This document shows, in pieces, positions 52,266 to 58,338 of a stretch of DNA of 58,338 nucleotides. Both the position numbers and the translations under genes were made by a program. The DNA comes from Roseburia hominis (GTDB taxonomy: Bacteria; Bacillota; Clostridia; Lachnospirales; Lachnospiraceae). Below the pieces are notes generated by a model. That model saw only the letters and a list, made by a program, of their open reading frames with translations, was not told the origin of the DNA and ran no database searches. Every line of letters starts with the position of its first letter. Position 1 is the first letter of the stretch. The stretch lies in contig JAETOE010000022.1 in assembly GCA_021771815.1 (NCBI GenBank), positions 1-58,338 on the forward strand, read 5' to 3'.

Positions 52266-53129
52266 CTATTTACCGGCTTCTATCAAAAAAGAATTGGAAA
52301 ATGTACAAAACACTCCCTCTTCCAACAGTGCATCGTACACTTTTCCCTCGTCAAAGCACTCGATCCTGTCTCTGTCATAATTACTTCGGTTCTGCACAAG
52401 TTCCCCTCTGTGCGGAAGCCACGCGTCCGAATAGATCGCCGACGGAAATTTGTGGTCGGGATAAGGATAGTAAAATGTCAATTCCCCAAACCCCGCTCCA
52501 CAGAGCATCTTTTCATACTCTGCCCTGCTATAGCATCTGCCATCCGCTTCGCCCGCGGTATTGCAGAAAACTGCACCGCTCCCGTCATTTCCCGCTGTCA
52601 CGTCCGTCGTATCATAACCGGAAACTCCTGTAAAATAGCCGCCGCGGTATTCCTCCTGACAGCCCGCAAAATACTTCAGCCCCAGACGATTCGCATCCGC
52701 GAGGATCAGTCTGCCATTCTCCGTCAAAAGTTCCCGCAGCTTTCCAAGCTCTTCCCGGAAGCGCCATACCTTCCCGACAATTAAAATCACATCAAAGTGC
52801 CCTCGAATCTGCTCCATTTCGCTGTACACGTGCAATCCGCTGTCGCAGCGTGCCCGGATAACCGCCGCATGCGCTTCATCCTCCGTCACACTGCAGACCT
52901 CGCCCGCCATCTCAAGCAGCCTGCCCGTAAGCGCCCCGCACTCCGCGTTCCGCTCAAGCACGCGCATCTCCTTCGTAATCGGAAGCCAGTCGATCAAATT
53001 CTGCCGAATCCCGGACAAATGATAGAGCCAGGGGTAAGAAGCCTTTTTCTGTATGACGTCCGCATAGTCTCCGCTGTTATTCTGTTTTACAATTTCATAC
53101 AGTTCTTTCAGAAACTGTGCATCTTCCAT
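52266..53129 (-). CDS. SAM-dependent methyltransferase-like protein beside Wzt
   Basis: A 287-residue protein from an ATG behind GAGGAGGAGCC. MRVLERNAECGALTGRLLEMAGEVCSVTED (about 73-102) is a methyltransferase motif I with a changed glycine loop. FDVILIVGKVWRF (about 130) and RLILADANRLGLKYFAG (about 155) are motifs II/III. It lies between the Wzt gene and the kinase-like gene. A methylating chain terminator in the sense of WbdD is plausible. The weakened motif I makes SAM binding less sure. Confidence 0.72.
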   Translation of the reverse strand: MEDAQFLKELYEIVKQNNSGDYADVIQKKASYPWLYHLSGIRQNLIDWLPITKEMRVLERNAECGALTGRLLEMAGEVCSVTEDEAHAAVIRARCDSGLHVYSEMEQIRGHFDVILIVGKVWRFREELGKLRELLTENGRLILADANRLGLKYFAGCQEEYRGGYFTGVSGYDTTDVTAGNDGSGAVFCNTAGEADGRCYSRAEYEKMLCGAGFGELTFYYPYPDHKFPSAIYSDAWLPHRGELVQNRSNYDRDRIECFDEGKVYDALLEEGVFCTFSNSFLIEAGK

Positions 53130-53154
53130 GCGGCTCCTCCTCTCTCCGGTTCAT

Positions 53155-54432
53155 TCAAGCGTCCACGCGTTCTACGGTTGTCTCAGAATTCATGTCGTAA
53201 AAACCGACCGTATTCTTATCCGAAATGACGGTCACCCCCACGACGTCATAGAGCCTGTGATATGCCCGGAATTCTCCGCCCACGTAGCCCGTACAACTGA
53301 TGGAAAGGAGATATTCTCCCCCCTGCAGATCCATATTCTGCTTAAACGTAGCAACATAAGTTTCCCCGGCACGGGCAAGCCCGACGCCCACCTTCTCGTA
53401 CATCGTGTTCGTTCCGGTCACTGCCGTTCCCTGTACGGTCTTGAAGGTATAGGTAAAAATCGGGTCCTGTATATCTGTCTGGAAGCGGACCTTTGACCTG
53501 ATCGTAAAGGAGGTTCCTTTCTGGATACAGTTGGTATAGCTTCCATATTCATCTATCACTGCAAAATCAATGATTTCCGCTTCTCCGGTTCCATATTCAT
53601 TTACCTGCGGATTCAACTCATAATTTGACTTCCAAAGGTCTGTGCCCGCTCCTTTATTTTCAGAAGAGAACACCTGACCGCTGGCAATATTCTGCGACTG
53701 GTTCAGCAGCACCTTCTTGTACAGATCAATCGTTTCCTTCGGATTTCCCTCCGACAGCTTCACTCCCTTATTCAGCAGGATGACCCTGTCGCAGTATTTC
53801 GCCACACTGCTGATGTCGTGACTGACAAAAATGATCGTCTTGCCCTGCGCCTTAAAATCCTCGAACTTCTTGTAGCACTTTGCCTGAAAGAACACGTCCC
53901 CCACAGACAGCGCCTCATCGACAATGAGAATCTCCGGGTCGATGTTAATTGCCACCGCAAACGCGAGACGCACGAACATACCGCTCGAGTAAGTCTTGCA
54001 CGGCTGATTGACGAACTCTCCGATGTCCGCGAACTTTAAGATTTCATCGAGGCGCTCGTCCATCTCCTCTTTCTCAAATCCCATCATCATACCGTTTAAG
54101 TAGACATTCTCAATCCCGGTGTACTCCATGTTAAATCCCGCCCCAAGCTCAAGCAGCGCCGAAATTCTTCCCTCAATCTCCACCTCGCCGCTCGTCGGGC
54201 TTAGGACGCCGGTAATAATCTTTAAGATGGTGGACTTCCCGGAACCGTTGGTTCCGATAATGCCGACCGTCTCACCCTTTTTCACCTCAAACGACACATG
54301 GTCGAGCGCACGGTGATCCTTAAAGCGTCCCTTCTTCGCCAGTCCGAGCGCATCGATCAAACGCTCGGAAGGTCTGTTATATAATTTGTAGACTTTGCTG
54401 ACATCTTCCACTCTAATTGCTAATTCATCCAT
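53155..54432 (-). CDS. wzt: ABC polysaccharide exporter ATPase with C-terminal substrate domain (Wzt type)
   Basis: A 425-residue ATPase: Walker A GTNGSGKST (60-68), signature YSSGMFVRLAF (about 155), Walker B ILIVDEALSVGD (about 180) and switch IFVSHD. After residue 270 a Wzt_C-type beta domain is seen (INCIQKGTSFTIRSKV... and GVTVISDKNTVG at the end), which in O9a systems reads the methyl/phosphate cap. It forms exporter set 1 with the permease upstream. The next gene downstream is the methyltransferase. The two Wzt proteins of the window share their ATPase half closely and differ in the last domain. Confidence 0.95.
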   Translation of the reverse strand: MDELAIRVEDVSKVYKLYNRPSERLIDALGLAKKGRFKDHRALDHVSFEVKKGETVGIIGTNGSGKSTILKIITGVLSPTSGEVEIEGRISALLELGAGFNMEYTGIENVYLNGMMMGFEKEEMDERLDEILKFADIGEFVNQPCKTYSSGMFVRLAFAVAINIDPEILIVDEALSVGDVFFQAKCYKKFEDFKAQGKTIIFVSHDISSVAKYCDRVILLNKGVKLSEGNPKETIDLYKKVLLNQSQNIASGQVFSSENKGAGTDLWKSNYELNPQVNEYGTGEAEIIDFAVIDEYGSYTNCIQKGTSFTIRSKVRFQTDIQDPIFTYTFKTVQGTAVTGTNTMYEKVGVGLARAGETYVATFKQNMDLQGGEYLLSISCTGYVGGEFRAYHRLYDVVGVTVISDKNTVGFYDMNSETTVERVDA

Positions 54433-54547
54433 TCAACTACAAATTCCTCTCGTAATCCTGTGACCACCTTTTTCATGCCGATACTTCCGGTCGCCAGCCG
54501 CCGCATCCAAAATCTCCGAACTTTCTTCCGTTTTTGCACGACCCTTC

Positions 54548-55381
54548 CTACAGCACATCCGCAAAATGCGGGCGCAGCCGCTTAAATACCGCCGTGCCGA
54601 GCAGCAGAAGCGCAGCAGTCACAACCCAGAAATACAGGGTCAGTCCCGGATACTCCCAGAAACCAATCTGATTGATCAGCGCATCCCGGTACCCGGAAAC
54701 AATGTAATACATCGGATTCAGCTTTAAAATCGTCACTGCCCACCCCGGAATCTGCACCATCGACTCGAAATTCCACATGATCGGCGTCACCCACATTCCG
54801 ATCTGGAGAACGATTGCCACGACCTCCTTCATATCCCGGAAGAACACGGTAACGGCGCTGGTCGCATACACAAGTCCCGTCGTAAACAGGATCATGCAAA
54901 AGGAATAGTAAATCACCTGCAGCATATAAGGATTCGGATAATACCCCATACATGCAAAAATCAAAATCGCAAACACCACAAAGAACAAATGCGTGAACAA
55001 TGCGGAAATCATCTTGACGACCGGAAGAATATCAATCTGGAATACCACCTTCTTCACCAGATAGCTGTACTCCACGAGCACCCCGGTGCCCCCGTTCATT
55101 GCCTCCTGGAAATAGAACCACGGCACAAGCCCTGCCATCAGCCAGAGCACGAACGGAATCTCGATTCCTGTCCGAAGATCCGTCGCTTTGGAATTCAAAC
55201 CTTTTTCAAAAACGAACCAATAGAGCAGCACTGTGATGACCGGCTGTACAAACGCCCATATCACGCCGAAATAGGAACCTGCAAACTTTTTGCGAATATC
55301 GTTCTTTGCCAGATTCCAGACCAGTTTTCTGCTTTTTATCAGATGTCCGGGCAACATCATGCCCTTCTTCATTTCCGCCAT
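54548..55381 (-). CDS. wzm: ABC-2 polysaccharide permease (Wzm type)
   Basis: A 277-residue permease with six helices: WNLAKNDIRKKFAGSYFGVIWAFVQPVITVLLYWFVFE (about 23-60), LVPWFYFQEAMNGGTG and YLVKKVVFQIDILP, ending RLRPHFADVL. It belongs to the exporter of a finished, lipid-linked polymer (rather than single repeat units). It directly follows rfbC. The 115-base gap to its ATPase gene holds nothing I can name. Confidence 0.95.
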   Translation of the reverse strand: MAEMKKGMMLPGHLIKSRKLVWNLAKNDIRKKFAGSYFGVIWAFVQPVITVLLYWFVFEKGLNSKATDLRTGIEIPFVLWLMAGLVPWFYFQEAMNGGTGVLVEYSYLVKKVVFQIDILPVVKMISALFTHLFFVVFAILIFACMGYYPNPYMLQVIYYSFCMILFTTGLVYATSAVTVFFRDMKEVVAIVLQIGMWVTPIMWNFESMVQIPGWAVTILKLNPMYYIVSGYRDALINQIGFWEYPGLTLYFWVVTAALLLLGTAVFKRLRPHFADVL

Positions 55382-55960
55382 TTATTTCTCCCGACTGCAT
55401 TTATATTCCGCAAAACTCTTCTGTACCCGATCCTTGTCCGAAAGAATGAGATCCTCCGCCGTCATGCCCTCCGGCATCGGCCACTCCACGCCGACCTCCG
55501 GATCGTTCCAGAGAATTCCTCCCTCGTCGTTCGGATGATAGAAATCCGTCACCTTGTAACAGAATTCCGCATAGTCGGAAAGAACGATAAAACCATGCGC
55601 GAAATTCTTCGGAACGAAGAACTGTTTCTTATTCTCTGCAGAGAGCAGCACACCGTACCATTTTCCGAAGGTCGCAGAACCTTCCCGCAGATCTACCGCC
55701 ACGTCGAACACTTCCCCGTTTACGACGCGCACCAGCTTGTCCTGCGGATAATTGATCTGGAAATGCAGCCCGCGAAGAACACCCTTTCTGGACGCCGACT
55801 GATTGTCCTGCACGAACTGGCAGTCGATTCCTGCCTCCGCAAAATCATTGTAATTGTAAGTCTCCATAAAGTAGCCGCGCTCGTCTCCGAATACCGCCGG
55901 CTCAATGACCTTTAATCCCTCGATTCCATTACAGTTCTCTGTTACTTTGATTTTTCCCAT
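55382..55960 (-). CDS. rfbC: dTDP-4-dehydrorhamnose 3,5-epimerase
   Basis: A 192-residue RmlC-type cupin from MGKIKVTENCNGIEGL behind GGAAGA (starts 7 or 11 codons earlier are possible). FGDERGYFMETYNYNDF (about 24-40), FVQDNQSASRKGVLRGLHFQI (about 49-69; catalytic His), YCKV-type FCYKVTDFYHPNDE (about 128-141) and WPM. It converts dTDP-4-keto-6-deoxyglucose to dTDP-4-keto-rhamnose. The final reductase gene rfbD is not in the window. Confidence 0.96.
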   Translation of the reverse strand: MGKIKVTENCNGIEGLKVIEPAVFGDERGYFMETYNYNDFAEAGIDCQFVQDNQSASRKGVLRGLHFQINYPQDKLVRVVNGEVFDVAVDLREGSATFGKWYGVLLSAENKKQFFVPKNFAHGFIVLSDYAEFCYKVTDFYHPNDEGGILWNDPEVGVEWPMPEGMTAEDLILSDKDRVQKSFAEYKCSREK

Positions 55961-55994
55961 TTTATCTTCCATTCCTTTCCGTATGCTTTTCACA

Positions 55995-56873
55995 CTACAG
56001 ACCTTCTGCGATCTCCATCAGATATTTGCCGTAATCTGTCTTAAGAAGCGGCTGCGCCAGCTTCACAAGCTGTTCCCTGTCAATGAATCCCCTCTTATAA
56101 GCAATTTCCTCGATGCAGGAAATATATAAGCCCTGGCGCTTCTGGAACGCCGAAACGAAATCTGCCGCCGCGAGAAGCATGTCATGATTTCCGGTATCAA
56201 GCCATGCGAATCCACGCCCGAGCGTCTCCACGTTCAGCGTACCGCGATCCAGATACGCATTGTTAACGGATGTGATCTCAATTTCACCTCTGGCGGACGG
56301 CTTCACATTCTTCGCGATCTCCACCACATCGTTGTCATAGAAATAGAGTCCCGGCACCGCATAATTTGACTTCGGATGCTCCGGCTTTTCCTCGATGGAA
56401 AGCGCCCTTCCGCTCTCGTCGAACTCTACTACGCCATACTCTCTCGGATCTCTGACATAATAGCCGAAAATCGTAGCTCCAATTTCTTTTTCCGTGCGCT
56501 CCGCCACTCTGCGCAGCACCGCCGAAAAGCTCTGCCCATAAAAAATATTATCTCCAAGTACCAACGCGACCGCATCGTTTCCAATGAACTCCTCACCGAT
56601 GATAAAGGCGTCCGCCAGTCCTCTCGGTTGCTCCTGAATGGCGTAGGAAAAGCTCATGCCAAGCTGGCTTCCGTCCCCAAATAATTCCTCAAATACCGGA
56701 AGATCACGCGGCGTAGAAATAATCAGCACCTCGCGGATGCCTGAGAGCATCAGTGTTGAGAGCGGGTAGTAGATCATCGGCTTGTCATAGATCGGCATAA
56801 TCTGCTTGGAAATCGCCTTTGTCAGTGGATAGAGCCTCGTACCGGAGCCTCCGGCAAGTATAATTCCTTTCAT
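55995..56873 (-). CDS. rfbA: Glucose-1-phosphate thymidylyltransferase
   Basis: A 292-residue RmlA protein: [18 protein letters not shown] (nucleotide loop), [21 protein letters not shown] (about 22-43), VLGDNIFYG (about 109-117) and [11 protein letters not shown] (about 221). It makes dTDP-glucose. GGAGG lies nine bases before the start. It lies in order rfbB-rfbA-rfbC, but with a terminator between rfbB and rfbA. Confidence 0.97.
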   Translation of the reverse strand: MKGIILAGGSGTRLYPLTKAISKQIMPIYDKPMIYYPLSTLMLSGIREVLIISTPRDLPVFEELFGDGSQLGMSFSYAIQEQPRGLADAFIIGEEFIGNDAVALVLGDNIFYGQSFSAVLRRVAERTEKEIGATIFGYYVRDPREYGVVEFDESGRALSIEEKPEHPKSNYAVPGLYFYDNDVVEIAKNVKPSARGEIEITSVNNAYLDRGTLNVETLGRGFAWLDTGNHDMLLAAADFVSAFQKRQGLYISCIEEIAYKRGFIDREQLVKLAQPLLKTDYGKYLMEIAEGL

Positions 56874-56915
56874 CTGAAAAAACCTCCATTTTTATCCAAA
56901 TAATATACGTAATTT

Positions 56916-56945
56916 ATCTTAACATTTCTGATGGACTTCGCTTAA
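56916..56945 (-). promoter_or_regulatory. Candidate promoter of the rfbA-led transcript
   Basis: On the minus strand TAAGAT preceded by TGT, 18 bases from a weak -35 TTAAGC, in the gap downstream of the rfbB terminator. It would restart transcription before rfbA. Confidence 0.35.
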
Positions 56946-56978
56946 TTTTTTCTTAAAATGCCATCCTGTTTGACCGCT

Positions 56979-57022
56979 TAAAAAACGCAAACAAGCAGTA
57001 TCGTCCAAAGACGGTACTGCTG
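56979..57022 (-). terminator. Probable intrinsic terminator after rfbB
   Basis: An 11-bp stem with one mismatch (56995-57020, loop of four) just past the rfbB stop, followed on the minus strand by a T-rich stretch that ends in six T. It should end some of the rfbB transcript before rfbA. Confidence 0.7.
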
Positions 57023-57032
57023 CGTGCATCAC

Positions 57033-58115
57033 TTATCTGTTCTGATACATATCCTCATAGTATTTCTGATAATCACCGCTCGTCACGTTCTTCATCCAGT
57101 CCTCGTGCTCAAAGAACCATGCGATCGTCTTCTTAATGCCGTCCTCAAACTTCGTCTCCGGCTCCCAGCCGACCTCCGCCTTGATCTTATCCGGCGCGAT
57201 CGCATATCTTCTGTCATGTCCCTTGCGGTCCTCCACATAGGTGATGAGATCCTTGCTCACAAGCGCTCTTCTCGGATCGTCCGCCGGAAGCATCTCAAGT
57301 AGCGTATCAATAATGATATTGATGATCTCGATATTCTGCTTCTCATTGTGTCCGCCGATATTGTAAGTCTCACCGAGGCGGCCCTTCTCCTGCACCATGT
57401 CGATGCCCTTTGCATGATCGTCCACGTACAGCCAGTCACGCACATTCTTGCCGTCGCCGTAGACCGGAAGCTTCTTGCCCTGCAATGCATTATTGATAAT
57501 AAGCGGAATCAGCTTCTCCGGGAACTGATACGGACCGTAATTGTTCGAGCAGTTCGTAATGTTCGCCGGGAACTTATAAGTGTCAATATATGCCTTTACC
57601 AGCATGTCCGAGGATGCCTTGCTCGCGGAATACGGGCTGTGCGGCGCATACGGAGTCGTCTCATAGAAATAGGTTCCGTCGTCCTCCAACGAGCCGTACA
57701 CCTCGTCCGTAGAGACATGAAGGAACTTCTTGCCCTCTTTAAAGGTGCCGTCCTCCTGCTCCCACGCTGCCTTGGCGCAGTTGAGCATAACCGCCGTACC
57801 GAGCACGTTCGTCTTCACGAAAACCTCCGGGGTCTTAATACTGCGGTCCACATGGCTCTCCGCTGCGAAATGCACCACGCGGTCAATGTCATTCTCGGCA
57901 AAAATCTTTGTGATTGCCTCTTTATCCGTGATATCCGCCTTCACAAACGTGTAATTCTCTCTGTCCTCAACACCCTTTAAATTTTCAAGATTTCCCGCAT
58001 AGGTCAGCGCATCCACATTGATAATGCGGATTTCGTCTCCATACTTGCGAAACATATAGTGAATATAATTGGAACCGATAAAACCGGCTCCCCCAGTTAC
58101 AAGATAAGTTCTCAT
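57033..58115 (-). CDS. rfbB: dTDP-glucose 4,6-dehydratase
   Basis: A 360-residue RmlB from MRTYLVTGGAGFIGSNYI, with GGAGGG four to five bases upstream. It has NAD motif TGGAGFIGSN (about 7-16), LHVSTDEVYG (about 131), the YSASK active-site motif (about 165) and NNYGPYQFPEKLIPLI (about 192). It makes dTDP-4-keto-6-deoxyglucose, the common precursor for rhamnose and other deoxysugars. It is the first gene of the minus-strand series in the window. Confidence 0.97.
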   Translation of the reverse strand: MRTYLVTGGAGFIGSNYIHYMFRKYGDEIRIINVDALTYAGNLENLKGVEDRENYTFVKADITDKEAITKIFAENDIDRVVHFAAESHVDRSIKTPEVFVKTNVLGTAVMLNCAKAAWEQEDGTFKEGKKFLHVSTDEVYGSLEDDGTYFYETTPYAPHSPYSASKASSDMLVKAYIDTYKFPANITNCSNNYGPYQFPEKLIPLIINNALQGKKLPVYGDGKNVRDWLYVDDHAKGIDMVQEKGRLGETYNIGGHNEKQNIEIINIIIDTLLEMLPADDPRRALVSKDLITYVEDRKGHDRRYAIAPDKIKAEVGWEPETKFEDGIKKTIAWFFEHEDWMKNVTSGDYQKYYEDMYQNR

Positions 58116-58182
58116 TGTACCCTCCATTGTTGTGGAAACTTATGCAGACATAAATCTCCTCATTTTCATCATAACTCAAATA

Positions 58183-58211
58183 ATTCTATCATACTTTTTA
58201 TACAAGCACAA
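58183..58211 (-). promoter_or_regulatory. Promoter upstream of rfbB
   Basis: On the minus strand TTGTGC and TAGAAT are separated by 17 bases, giving a leader of about 60 bases before rfbB. No other open frame is convincing in the 211 bases upstream of rfbB, so this is probably the head of the locus. Confidence 0.7.
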
Positions 58212-58338
58212 GGTCTGTACTGCTTGAGTTTCCGTATCCTCATCCACCAAACTCCAAATCTGTTGTGCTGAATATACATAACTTTCAAAAAATGCCCAAA
58301 ATATAAGGAATCCTATTCCTTTTTGATGTAAAATTTAA

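Overview
The window is a 58 kb stretch of a low-to-mid GC Firmicute, most likely a gut Lachnospiraceae (Clostridia). The evidence is strong AGGAGG-type ribosome binding sites, Clostridia-like sigma-A promoters, an N-acetylmuramoyl-L-alanine amidase with GBS Bsp-like repeats, and the protein families present. I cannot name a species. Every convincing gene lies on the minus strand, so transcription runs from the right end of the window to the left. I see no tRNA, rRNA, CRISPR array, transposase or integrase. No gene-free gap exceeds about 215 bases.

The bulk is a very large surface-glycan locus. From right to left it begins with dTDP-sugar synthesis (rfbB, rfbA, rfbC). Next come an ABC polysaccharide exporter (wzm/wzt) and a methyltransferase plus kinase-like pair that resembles a split WbdD-type chain terminator. 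A priming glycosylphosphotransferase, a Wzz/BY-kinase-like protein with a dead nucleotide site, and a Wzy-like polymerase follow. After these lie about a dozen glycosyltransferases, an epimerase, an O-acyltransferase, a Wzx flippase and a second priming transferase (29.3-30.7 kb). Three paralogous pairs of split polytopic membrane proteins are scattered through this part. Below 22 kb are large multidomain glycosyltransferases (WbsX-RgpF and MT-GT2-GT2-WsaF types), a second Wzm/Wzt exporter with an unusual extracytoplasmic N-terminal domain, and a decoration module started by a near-consensus promoter at 9.7 kb. That module contains an FAD oxidoreductase, a GtrB-like GT2, a short-chain dehydrogenase/reductase (SDR), a large GT-C-like protein, a TIM-barrel isomerase, a DPM1-like GT2 and a two-subunit SMR flippase. 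The last gene is a repeat-rich secreted amidase cut by the window edge.

Embedded in the glycan operon, between 21.9 and 29.2 kb, is a cluster unrelated to sugar synthesis. It has three RecF/OLD-like AAA ATPases, each next to a candidate nuclease: a DUF3226/TOPRIM-like protein, a DUF4276/TOPRIM-like protein and a PD-(D/E)XK-like protein. A small acidic protein is also present. Two of the units have clear promoters of their own and the third a weaker candidate. The cluster looks like a nested anti-phage defence island. A 79-bp direct repeat flanks the DUF4276/ATPase cassette and gives the DUF4276 protein the same C-terminal tail as the neighbouring ATPase, which suggests that one defence module was inserted into another. 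This is the most novel part of the window. The defence function is inferred from architecture only.
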